Source: Isoetes taiwanensis (taxonomy: Eukaryota; Streptophyta; Lycopodiopsida; Isoetales; Isoetaceae). From it: a stretch of DNA of 64,000 nt. The translations under genes and the position numbers were made by a program. Position 1 is the stretch's first letter; each line of letters opens with the position of its first letter. The notes below the pieces were generated by a model. It saw only the letters and a program-made list of their open reading frames with translations, did no database searches and was not told the DNA's origin. Below are positions 35,684 through 45,145 of this stretch, piece after piece. The stretch covers positions 25,335,662 to 25,399,661 of the forward strand of contig JAJEKV010000004.1 of NCBI GenBank assembly GCA_021234155.1, in the 5' to 3' direction.

Positions 35684-35695
35684 GTAAAAATAAAC

Positions 35696-36176
35696 TATGT
35701 GTGCCAGAGGCATCAAGAGTGAGGATGTTGATCCTCCATGACACGAATAATAGCCCAATTGCCGGCCATGCGAGATTCATGTACCTCAAGATTAGAAGTA
35801 GCTATTATTGACCAAGCATGAAGAAGCAGATAGCAAGGTATATTTGGGAGTGCGAGCTATGTCAGCAAACAAAGGTAGAGCAACTCCAATGTCAGGAGCA
35901 CTTGAGCCTTTTGGCAGCTCCAAACGCCAAATAGGAGGTAGTAAGCATGAACTTCATAATAGGACTCCAAGAATAGCAAGGGGCATGATACCTTAATGGT
36001 AGTAGTCGACAAATTATCGAAGATGGCGCATTTCTTCCTATGTTGCACTAACGATACTGCCTTAAACACCATCTTGCTTTTCACAAAGGAGATCTTCAAG
36101 CTGCATGGGAGGCCGAGTCAAATCCCTGATAGGGGCACACATGTTCAAGCAATTTGGAGTAGATTGATCAAAAAGT
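35696..36176 (+). pseudogene. Ty3/Gypsy integrase fragment
   Basis: Continues the Gypsy pol gene interrupted by the 2.4 kb insertion. The zinc-binding N-terminus is present: LCVPEASRVRMLILHD, SPIAGHARF and CELCQQTKVE give the His-His-Cys-Cys set. The start of the catalytic core follows (VVVDKLSKMAHF, then FTKEIFKLHGRPSQI) and includes the first acidic residue. Stops and frameshifts are frequent, and the element is lost soon after 36176, so the second Asp and the Glu of the DDE triad are missing. Confidence 0.85.
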
Positions 36177-36717
36177 GAAAAATAAAGATGGAGGATTTTT
36201 TTGGGATTTTGATCAACTAAAATATTGTTAAAAATCTTGCAAATAAGAGGGACGTTCAAGAAAAATAACTTTTTCCAATGTATCTTTGGATTTAAAAAAC
36301 CCATGAACATGAGCGAAAATGAGAACAAGAATCAAACTTGAATGGAAATGCACGATTCTAATGAAGGTAACTGTTCGGCTAAAGAAATGAAATGGCTAAG
36401 ATAAATTGTGTGACAAATACAGAAGCTATAATTTATCAATTCATGAAGTGAAAAAACAATGATCGCAATGCACAACAGACTCAAAGCCAACAAGGAGAAA
36501 GATAAAGTATGATGTGGACTATGAAAAATAAGATGCACAATGAGGTTTAAACTAAACATCCCAAACCTACGGGAGAAAAGATGCGAGTAAAAAATATGAA
36601 CATAAAATAAATGATGGCATGTCCATGAAAACAACATCCAAAACCATAGAACCATGAAGAATAAAAAATCACATGATAACCACAATAATCAACATTAACC
36701 TATAAGAACAAGATGAT
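36177..36717. other. Non-coding stretch
   Basis: A-rich on the plus strand, with no recognised gene. It may hold the decayed 3' part of the Gypsy element. Confidence 0.35.
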
Positions 36718-36790
36718 AAGAATAGAATAGAATAGAATAGTTTTTTAGCGTCCCAAACTAGGACAACAACAGCCGCATGCAGTTTGTAGA
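36718..36790 (-). mobile_element. LINE 3' end with (ATTCT)n tail, short
   Basis: On the minus strand, a segment ending GTTTGGGACGCTAAAA is followed by about four ATTCT units. It is a very short relative of the LINE ends at 2850 and 37208. Confidence 0.6.
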
Positions 36791-37207
36791 AGAACAAGGG
36801 GAGCAGTGACAAAAAGAAGTAGCCTGGTCCCTTGAATAACAACCAAAGGAAAATAATGGGAGATAATCCAAAGACCAATGATATAACAATATCACTATCT
36901 AAACCTAGGATTATGCAAAATAGCCAGACACGATCCAAAGACACGAATGCATGAGAAAACATTGAAAAAAGCATATTTGAAAAAACTAACATTAATAAAG
37001 GGCAAGATGAATGCATCAAAAGAAGAGGGAAAAGAGGGGGCTAATGAAACTGAGGCACAAATGTTCGATGGGATGAATGCTAGGTACGGCTTACTCTAAA
37101 GCATATGATAAACAGACACGTATATGAAAGTTCAAGGGTTAATATAAATGAACCCTAAGAAAATTTGTTTGCTCCAATAAAAATGATTATGGCTAACATA
37201 AAATATT
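36791..37207. other. Non-coding stretch between LINE tails
   Basis: No gene was recognised. Confidence 0.35.
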
Positions 37208-38450
37208 GCGTTAAACTAGGTTTGAATAGAATAGAATAGAATAGATTTTTTAACGTCCACGGAGACCAATAGGTCATGGGACCCATACATAGTCTCGCTT
37301 CTTGCGGCAATTGTGGCCGCTCCCATCTACCTGTCTCAATCCGTAGCCTGTGGGACCCCGTGCGAATTGATGCAATAGCTACAAGCTTGTTCCTGGACAA
37401 TGAAACAAGCAAATAAGCTTGGGGCCCTGGTGCCAAGGTGGGATTTATGTGTGCATGATAATGACCAGTTTTCACTTGGGCCAAGGTAACTGCATCCCAT
37501 ATCTTTTGAGAAAAACGACCATTGAGATATTGTTGCAAAAGCTCAGGATCGAATCGGCAAGCATCGAGGCGATTAACTTCGGTTTAATGTTCCCCAACCG
37601 CAAACCATGTAGTGCAATGCTCTTTCCAACATCGTTTCAAACGCCGAGGAGATTCACCGTGGCAAGTGCAAGAACAGGATACCTATCATCATCCATGTGG
37701 TGCACCTTGCGGATATATAGTGGAGATGGCGCTTCATGGCGTAATGTTGAAGAGGCCAAAACCCTGCCTCTTGTAAAAGAATAGCATAGGGCACCGTTGT
37801 TTTAACTCCGAGGTCATAAGTGAGAAAGGACTTTGCACCCCTCAAGCTCTCCCAAGCACTAGCACTAATGGCGGCCCCCACACTTGAAACCATACAATAA
37901 AACAGGCTCTACCAAAGCCCCAAACAAGTGGGCTTTCCGTGGCCAATCATGAATTTCTGCTTGAAAACAATTGTTTTGCATTGCATAGAGTGCTTTCCAT
38001 CCAGCAGACCACCGCTTGGTAATACACGGTTCCCAAAGTGTGTTCTTCAGAATTCTACACCAAGATACTTGTAGCTATCTACAACTTCAACCCAAGGGCT
38101 ATCATAGTGCATAGTGGGAACATTGTGACGAGAAGATTGAACTACCAAAAGCTTGGTCTTTTGGAGATTAACACGCAGACCTGTGTTCTCACAAAAACTG
38201 TGCAGAGCATGTAAATGTTGCTGCATACTAGCAGCGGTATGTGCCAGAAGCGAAACATCATCAGCATACATAAGTTGCCTAATGATATAGTGTGCCAAAT
38301 GTGGACCTCCGCCGCCATGATTATCAAGCCATTCTTCCAATTGATCAATGTACAAGCCAAAGAGTGTAGGAGATAAAGGGCAACCCTGACGAACTCCAAT
38401 ATGATTTGAATAAAAGGATATTATGTTAATGGGTGACGAAACCAAATTAA
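37208..38450 (-). mobile_element. 5'-truncated LINE with reverse transcriptase end and (ATTCT)n tail
   Basis: Minus-strand ORF2 remnant. From about 38445 it encodes the later reverse transcriptase motifs: GVRQGCPLSPTLFGLYIDQL, then QLMYADDVSLLAHT (the YADD catalytic box), NLQKTKLLVV and YKYLGVEF. Decayed thumb and linker pieces follow (37893-37654). The distal IASIRTGSHRLRIETGRW segment, about 37385-37330, is shared with the LINE at 10.9 kb. The 3' UTR ends GGTCTCCGTGGACGTTAAAA and then ATTCT repeats. The endonuclease and first half of the reverse transcriptase are absent, the usual result of incomplete target-primed reverse transcription. Frameshifts show it is inactive. Confidence 0.88.
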
Positions 38451-38495
38451 TGGAAGCATAAAAACTGTGTTAGTAAGTTACATAAAGCTAAACCT

Positions 38496-38503
38496 TATAA
38501 ATA
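38496..38503 (+). promoter_or_regulatory. TATA box of the Rep-encoding element
   Basis: TATAAATA in a CCTTATAAATAGAGG context, a strong match to the plant TATA consensus, some 390 bp before the likely Rep start codon at 38890. It would drive plus-strand transcription of the Rep-type ORF. Confidence 0.5.
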
Positions 38504-38889
38504 GAGGAGCTAAAGAACGGCACTACCATAATGTGGCTGAAATTGGAATTGGTATATTTATAACTTAAGATTTGTGAAGGTTTTATGGGGGTATTCGTAT
38601 GTGATACCGTATATTGATGACGGTGGCAACTGGGATTCCTAACCCTAGAATTTTGGGCGGGCATATTGGAGTTCCGGATGCCTGGTTGGCCGGAACTGGT
38701 GGTTCTTCCTTGGGCTGCTGCAGGGATGGCAGAGCTCCGGGTGATGTGTCGTTTGTGTGTTTTGTTTCCTTATTTGTTTGTGTGGATAAGCTGGGGTCGC
38801 GGGTGTTGGCAGGGAGCGGAGGTGCAGTATTGAAGAAGACACAGGTAAGATTTTTTCTGTGCCATTGTATTTATCTGTGGTTTTCTGCC

Positions 38890-40021
38890 ATGTCTATGAA
38901 GAGGGCAGCCAGAAAGGGTAAGAGTGGTCGTTCCTCTGGCCCTGCTTCTGTGAGCCATGTCTTGAATGTCAGTTCTTCCAATTCCCAAGAGAAAGGCCAT
39001 GATTTCTTTGCTCATCAGGACTGGAATCTCATAGATGTCAGTGTTACCTTAGGTTTGTCTGGGCAGGATGTCCCTGTGAGTTTTTATGATGGCCTTGTGG
39101 GATTTTGCAATCAGAGGTGTGTTGCTGGAGCTGTGGCCATGGAACGGGGTGCTACTGTGCACGTGAGCTTGGTAGCTCATGCTCCTTAGGGGCTCCTTTC
39201 CTTTCTTTGTACCCTTAAAATTAATATAATTTAACTAGTTCTAGCCCTCAAAAAAAAATACTGTAGATCATTTGCATTGTCAGGCTGTTTTTAGAGCCCA
39301 GTTTAAAACCCCTAGGGCCATGAATGATGCCATAAAAAGGGAATTTAATTGGGCTTGTAAGCCTCCTGGTGTGATCTTGGTCTGTAAAGCCTTGAAGAAT
39401 ACTCGCCTTCATTGTTTTGAGGGTATGATTGGTTATTGTATGAAGGATGTGGGAAAGGTTCACTATGTCTGCCATCTTCATAATGTGAGTGAGGCTGCCA
39501 TCGAGAAAGGTAAGGATTTGTATCTGAGATGGGGAGCTGGTGATACAAAAAACTTAGTTGTTCTTGATAATAAGAATTTGCTGAATCGAGCTGCCCATTT
39601 TGTTAACTATCATGGCAACCGTAGGTTGACTGCTAGCTTGTTGTTTACATTGGCCAGAATGATTCGTTCTGGAAAGTTTACATTATCCAGTTCTTGGATT
39701 ATCCCTTCCAATACTGCCCACAATAATGAGCACCATGTCCGGGCTGCATGGAGGGTGCTGCTGAATCCTTCTCAGTGCATGCCCTCGGACATGAGGACTA
39801 TTTTGTTTGGGCTGCCTGCTGGGTTTGTGCCTATAGAGCGCAATGGGCCTGGAAGGAGGTGATATTGGGATGATACCATCCCTGTGGATGAACAAGACAA
39901 TAACTTCGAGGACATTTGTGATGAGTCTTATAGTCGTGACAGTGATGATGTTGTTATTTTGGAGCCTAGTGTGGATTTCATCCCTGTGCACAAGGGTGAT
40001 TGCACCATGGCTGTTGGGTGA
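38890..40021 (+). pseudogene. Single-tyrosine HUH Rep transposase (Replitron-like)
   Basis: From the ATG at 38890 (MSMKRAARKGKSGRSSG, a basic, disordered N-terminus) the protein shows three Rep landmarks: DWNLIDVSVTLG (motif I-like), DHLHCQAVF (HUH motif), and GYCMKD (motif III, one Tyr followed two residues later by Lys). A conserved-looking block follows (GKDLYLRWGAGDTKNLVVLD and LLNRAAHFV). No helicase follows, unlike Helitrons. A 100-bp LINE tail at 39159-39258 interrupts the gene next to the HUH motif, and a TGA at about 39860 precedes an acidic tail to 40021. Y1 HUH transposases without helicase are known in plants and algae as Replitrons; assignment here rests on motifs only. Nearby hairpins at 40755-40857 fit a Rep substrate. 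Confidence 0.65.
39159..39258 (+). mobile_element. 100-bp LINE 3' tail inserted in the Rep gene
   Basis: The segment ends ATAATTTAACTAGTTCTAGC-CCTC-A9 and is flanked by TACTGT at 39153-39158 and 39259-39264. The 3' part resembles a plant L1-type 3' UTR and poly(A). Removing it and one TACTGT rejoins an open Rep frame through the HUH motif. The insertion is thus a severely 5'-truncated retroposon and postdates the intact gene. Confidence 0.85.
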
Positions 40022-40097
40022 TCATGTTGGTTGGCTCTGGACTGTACAGTTGGATTTTTTTTTCATGGGTTCATTTGTTTTTTAGTTGCAGGTAATA

Positions 40098-40509
40098 ATG
40101 GAGACTGATGGGGAGCCTGTTGCTGGTGTGGAGCAACCTGCTGTATCTTTGCCTGACTCCTTTATTTCTTCTGCTGTTGAAGCATCACATCTAGATCCTG
40201 TTGTGTTCTCGGCTGAGCCTGAGGAAGTTTTTTGTGCTCGAGAGTTTGGTTAATAGCATTATCCAGGTTGGAACTGAGGCGCATAGGATTGCGGCATCCT
40301 TGCGCTTGCTCAGGCGGCAGCTTAGAGGGTTTTATGCCTCAATTCAGAATGCTATTTCTGCTGTGGAGTGGGATCAATTGGGGGTGCCTGTCTCTGAGTT
40401 GCATATCTTGCGCTCTCATATGAGCCTTGCTAGGGTCTTGCTTGTGCAAGAAATTCGCCAACTGGATGAACTTATTAGGCATGCACAGAGTGGCACGCCT
40501 ATGAACTGA
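40098..40509 (+). pseudogene. Second ORF of the Rep element, frameshifted
   Basis: An ATG at 40098 opens METDGEPVAGVEQPAVSL, acidic and polar, up to a T6 run at about 40228. A shift there continues into a helical, Leu/Arg-rich region (LVNSIIQVGTEAHRIAASL, then RQLRGFYASIQNAI) ending HAQSGTPMN with a TGA at 40509. Combined length is about 136 residues. It lies directly after Rep on the same strand, so it is likely a second protein of the same transposon. No domain was recognised; the helical part could mediate oligomerisation. Confidence 0.4.
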
Positions 40510-40754
40510 TCTGTTTACATCTTGTTCTTTTTGTTTTTGTGTATGGGCTTGACAGAACTGGTTATGGTTTTATAAATAACAGGCTTGGTTATCTTCTAAA
40601 TGTATTGTTCAACTTGTTGCAGCTTGGAGTTGCTTGACAGGTATCATTTTGACACGTGTTGAATCTGTTGCAGCAGGCTGCTGTATAATCCGAAATTGGG
40701 AATGGTTTTTTGTTTGGAATAATATGCTGATACTAACTTCTTTAATTTCTTAGT

Positions 40755-40857
40755 GGGCTTCGGCCCCTAGGCATACTAGGTATCCCTCTTTTGGGATTCC
40801 TAGTATGCCTGGATGAGCGTGGGATCTTGTACTGGGGTTCGACTCCCCAGGCTCATC
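40755..40857 (+). repeat. Hairpin cluster at the 3' side of the Rep element
   Basis: Three hairpins follow in 103 bp: GGGC-TTCG-GCCC (40755-40766); an 18-bp stem with one mismatch, left arm 40769-40786 (AGGCATACTAGG TATCCC), right arm 40793-40810; and GATGAGC paired with GCTCATC (40812-40818, 40851-40857) enclosing CTGGGG-TTCGACT-CCCCAG. The inner loop contains GGTTCGACTCC, identical to a polymerase III B box. The cluster may be the Rep-recognised terminus of the transposon or a tRNA-like 3' structure. Confidence 0.6.
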
Positions 40858-41473
40858 ATTCTTTATTTTGTTAGGCTGCTAATTGTCAAATATTCTATTT
40901 ATTCAATGGTTTAGTGAAATGTTAGGGGTAAGTCAAAGATGGGGGTTTTGACCCCATCTTGACTTGCATTTTGAGGGCTGCAAATTCGCCCCATGGCATA
41001 TCTTGTGGCATATGCCAGCATCCAATGGTCCCAAATAATTTATAGACACCCCAAATGATAATACACCATAATTAACCAGAGAGAGATCAACGCCAAGGTC
41101 GGGAAGGGGATTGGGGTGGGGAGAGCGCCATAAGACTAGATAAAATGAATAATTATAGTGGGAACAAATCGGATGCAAATGAATGAAAAGCCAAAGAGAA
41201 AGTCAAGATCGACAAAAAACTGAGAGTCCAGATTTAGAATTGAGGTATTGGAGTCAAAGTCAACCTGAAGTCCATCTGCTGTCGAGGTCGAAGTTGAGAT
41301 TCCGCACTACACGAAGAAGTCAAGGTTGAGTGTGGGTCGAGGTCGAGGTCCAAAGAAGGCAGAGTTACGGACGCGGTCAGAGCGATCGAGCCTTAGAAGA
41401 TGAGAGGAGAACAAGATAAAATGTCCAGTTAGATATTCATAAAGATACTTTTGCCATGCCACCATAAGAAACA
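40858..41473. other. Non-coding stretch
   Basis: No gene was recognised. From about 41215 to 41390 the text is rich in GTCGAGGTC and AAGTC short repeats, suggesting local slippage. Confidence 0.4.
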
Positions 41474-41950
41474 CTAGTAAACGTGTGCCCGACGTTGGCG
41501 GGCTAATATGCTGGCTTGTGTTTTTACTTGGCCTTCAACGTCCATTTGTGCAACTTCCGACAACCCTATAGGTTGATGCTTGCAAGAACGGTTATGTATT
41601 ACATTTATAATTCGGGTTCATCACTGGCATATTTATGGTGACCTCAATATAATTCTATATATAGGTGTACTTCAAGGAGGCAAAAATCTCCTCCCAAAAC
41701 AACAATGGGTCCCCCAAATAATCTGTCACATGGCATCACATCACAAATATCAAGTGCTTCATAAAGTTTATGCATCATTAAGTCCTCATCCCATATAATC
41801 ATGCTAGTCTCTATTGTTAACTTTGCCAACTCGGACTGCTTTGGAATATTGCAAGTTGATGTCTCATCTATGTTATCAGTATCTTGAACCTTGAATGCGT
41901 ATTGTGTCTGCCCTTGCCTTGGTTGAGCGTTGGTCAGCCTATGCAAGGTT
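41474..41950 (-). mobile_element. Decayed Helitron: 3' terminus and helicase fragment
   Basis: On the minus strand the element ends in a hairpin (GCCCGCC-AAC-GTCGGGC, 41503-41487), then ACACGTTTA and CTAG (41477-41474). Only 170 bp upstream is a helicase fragment (41946-41644) with STCNIPKQSELAKL, IIWDE and GGPIVVLGGDF, the Walker B region also seen in the RepHel at 16.9-21.5 kb. The bulk of RepHel is deleted. It belongs to a related but distinct Helitron family: the terminal 30 bp differ from those at 13443. Confidence 0.82.
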
Positions 41951-42084
41951 TTTATAGGAGTGTGATATTTTGCTCGGGCGTCGCTTGAGCAGTCCTCGAG
42001 CTAGAAGTGTGAGGGAGTGTTATTAAGTTTTTGCAATGTTCGTGCATATGAGGCCAAGTTGACTTCATTGCATTGTCAATGTAA

Positions 42085-42147
42085 ATGTGTGCTCGACGTT
42101 GCCGGCCTAATGTTCGGCGTGTAAACGTGCGCCCGACATTGCCGCGC
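42085..42147 (-). repeat. Two more Helitron-type terminal hairpins
   Basis: 42091-42107 (GCTCGACGTTGCCGGCC) and 42131-42147 (GCCCGACATTGCCGCGC) repeat the hairpin at 41487-41503, each within a GTAAAYGTG...CTAAT context. Both have lost CTAG. They look like extra, decayed copies of the 3' end placed in tandem. Confidence 0.65.
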
Positions 42148-42150
42148 TAA

Positions 42151-43099
42151 TTGCAGGAGCTTGTTTGTGATTCTCGCGATAATCTAGGAACTTGTGTCCG
42201 GCTTGTGTGATATATTGATGTTTGCAAAAATGGACATGGTTTGATTTACTAATTATTTTGTTGTTGAAACTATATGCTAACAATACCATCAATGTTAAAT
42301 TGTGCAAGCATGGGCAGGTTGAGTACACGACCCAATCTTTTATGGGTTTTGTTTTTGTTTTTTGGTGGGGGGAGGGGGGGGATATAGAAAACCAAGCCCG
42401 GCAACACAAAGTTGGAAACATGTTAATGATAAACCCAAGTTTAATTATGACCTCAAGGTTTCATATAACACTTATTATTGCCCATAATAACTTTGTTTGA
42501 CAACTTTGTTTATAGGAGAGGCTTATGCATTGCTCTCTTTTAAATCATTAGCTAAGAAATATCTATTTAGCAATAGTAACTTATAATTTTCATTGTACAT
42601 TAGCTAAGATATATTATTCTGCAAATAAGAACTTGCCATTTTGAATGTATATATATGACGTATTTAGTCAGCATGTGTGCATTATCCTTAGCTGCATTGT
42701 GTAAGATTGATGATACATGTGTAATATAGATCAGTAAATTAAGAATAGAAATGTAACATTGATCATGATTACTGGCAGATCATTTTCCTGAACCTGTATT
42801 TCCTATGTAGTTGCAGTTTTGTTGCTGTGATGATGCAAGTGATGTATAATACCAGAGGCATTATAGATCAAGGTTTAAGGACGATACATGGGACCCAAAT
42901 CCCAAATCTTGTTTGTTGAAGCGATAATTTCCACTGGTAACTGGCTGTTTCACATGAAGTTTTGACATCCTTCCCCTGTCTTGTAAGCATTTAATATATG
43001 CTATCTTTGTTACATACTTATATTAACAACCGAAGTCACGTGGGTTTCCATTGTTTGTTTGGCTTTTTCCAAAGTTAAACTTTTTGAGGTGGTCATAAA
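42151..43099. other. Non-coding stretch
   Basis: AT-rich, with a G-run (GGTGGGGGGAGGGGGGGG) at about 42363-42380. No gene was recognised. Confidence 0.4.
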
Positions 43100-43505
43100 T
43101 TGGAAGACAATCATAGTATTATAGATACAGACCTTAGATTCGTAGACGACTCTGTAATGGATAGACATGGTGACAGTGGCACCAATCAAAGACGCATACT
43201 AAATTCCAACCGTCTCAGCCAACTACGAAGTAACAGTGCATATTGGATAAGGCTCTATTTGACATTATCTTGTGAATTTTGTTCTGCAAACCCTGGAATA
43301 CACAATTGCCAAAAAGAAAAAGAAGAAGAAGAAGACTAATACTACTACTGGAAATGTGTCAGAGAAAGTGAAAATTAGTGCTAATGGAGAACAAACTCAG
43401 CGTTCCAATGATGAAGAAAAAGAGAATCAAGAGGATGGTGAAAGTGCAGATCCACGGCTTATTAGAAGCTTATACCATTTTGTTGCTTGTAAACGGGAAA
43501 ACTGA
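43100..43505 (+). other. Exon-like Lys-rich and Glu-rich open stretch
   Basis: A frame open from about 43272 to 43505 encodes FVLQTLEYTIA, a poly-Lys run (from AAG/AAA repeats), then a polar Ser/Asn/Glu-rich stretch (NDEEKENQEDGESADPRL). Composition suits a disordered nuclear protein segment, but no start, splice sites or homologue were identified. It may be a captured or decayed exon. Confidence 0.25.
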
Positions 43506-45003
43506 CTAAGATGACTAACTGGAAATTGCTTGGATCATACCCTTTTGTTGCTTGTAAAACGGGAAAACTGACTAAGATGATCCACGTCTGAGATGATCCA
43601 AGCTTTTTCTGAGATGGAACAAATGCGTAGACCCTATGGATACAGCAAACATGTTAGCGATTAGAATCAAACAAAGTTAATACAGAAAACATAGAGATGA
43701 AAAACCCAGAAAAACAAAACATAGCGCGAAAGAGATAGCTTCAGAATGCTTTGTCTGCCTTTTTTTAAGGCTTGCTTAATACTTCGTCTACATTTTTTCC
43801 AAGACCCAGATCTGGAGACCATGCAGGTTTATGTGAAGAACATGCCAACGGAATTGCTAGCAACCAAGACCTTAAAAAAAAATCTGACCAAGCTTAGCGA
43901 AACAAAGCACTTCTGTGGTGGGATTCTGGAACCCAAGATGCTTCGGGAGGTCTGGATGCAAGGTGGGCGGCGATTCATGCCAGTTCCTTTTCTATGACAG
44001 CAGACTGATCCTCTTAAATCTTGAGATCCAAGTTTTTCAAAAGATTCTCATCTAGAGTCATAGGCAACGTTGTCGTATGCTGAGGTCCACTTCTCCAGCC
44101 ATCACAAAGTCTGCTGAATGCTCTCACTATTGGGCCTTTGTTTCTAATCAAGCAAACTGCATAAGAAAAGCTACCAATTCAGAAAGGAAAACAAAAATAA
44201 AATCTTACTTAGAGGGAGAAATTCAGAAGCTTGCCCCTGTATTTAACCTCATAAGCTTTGCAAACACGAAGGTAGAGGTAGTTCCTGGTTGATGCAATGA
44301 TTTAACTTGATGGCTTGAGTAGAAATTTGTGCTGCCACTGCAATAGTAAGATGGCAATAAAAATCCCAGCACCTTATCCTAAATTGAAACAGTGTATCTA
44401 TGCTGCTTTTCTTTTCCTTCCATCTTTCCCAGTAAGATAGCAAATAAAAGACATGTATGATCTCTCCAAAGAGTGAATGTGTACCTGACTATATAGGCTC
44501 TGCATGGCACATGTTGCCCAAGCCTGCAATTTATTTTATCAAGACGACAAAGCATTCTCCATTTAAATTACTAAAAATCCTGCCCATGAAATCGCCCCTT
44601 GTTGAGCATTATCTGTAAAATAAAAAGAAAAGGCAACCAAGTGATTTGCTTTGTGAACATAAGGAAAGGTTTGTGCCTGGAATGGAGTAAAATAGAGTTA
44701 GCAGCGACGAAACAAAAAAGAAGCTAGACTGGAAAAATCAAAGAGGGTATGAATATTAGGAGCTTGGTTCTTACTTGAAAAAAGCAAAAAAATTGACACC
44801 ATCGTCTGCCATTGCCTCAGAAATCATCTTCAGGAATCCGTTCCCTATCCACAACTACGATTGTCATCAACATCTCTGGGACATGCGTTTCATAAACCCG
44901 CTGTTTAAGATCTGAGAAGCAAAGGGAGAGCACATAAATACAGAGATGGAAACCTGCTAGCACATTGTAAATAATGTAAACTCTTGTGCTAGAACTACCT
45001 TGA
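43506..45003. other. Non-coding or intronic stretch
   Basis: No gene was recognised. GAAAACTGACTAAGATGA is repeated twice near 43497 and 43563 as part of a ~65-bp local duplication. Confidence 0.35.
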
Positions 45004-45145
45004 ATAAATTCTGCACTCTGCTTTGGATGATAGAAATAAAAGTAGCATGCAAAGAACAGGTCTAATAAGGAACCATAAAATCAGGAATTCTGAACTCTGC
45101 TTTGGATGATAGAAATAAAAGTAGCATGCAAAGAACAGGTCTGCA
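45004..45145 (+). repeat. ~84-bp tandem duplication
   Basis: The block CTCTGCTTTGGATGATAGAA through AAAGAACAGGTCT occurs at about 45014-45063 and again at 45097-45142 with almost no change, so the duplication is recent. No coding role is visible. Confidence 0.8.

Larger units (their letters stand above)
33294..35690 (+). mobile_element. Candidate gene-capturing element, copy 2 (nested in Gypsy)
   Basis: A 2397-bp insertion splits the Gypsy pol gene and is flanked by TAAAC. It starts ATATATAAAGCGGTTTGC followed by a T18 run, and ends with a GC-rich hairpin, ATAAATTTCTTGTA and A5. The start, a subterminal GATGCCACGTTTTT block and the hairpin end match the 4.92-7.57 kb element. Terminal inverted repeats are not visible and no transposase is encoded. 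The interior is plant-like: an AGGGTTT-type leader, a first exon with a clean GTAAGG donor, and a doubled segment near 34.6-34.8 kb. The class of element is not recognised; the 5-bp duplication and asymmetric ends do not fit Helitrons. Confidence 0.65.

Noticed and set aside
40811-40858. Possible tRNA gene
   Set aside because: The T-arm and acceptor-like pairing exist, but there is no D-arm or anticodon arm and the span is only about 48 bases.
43272-43340. Nuclear localisation signal from poly-Lys
   Set aside because: The run is an AAG/AAA simple repeat; without a confirmed gene the motif means little.
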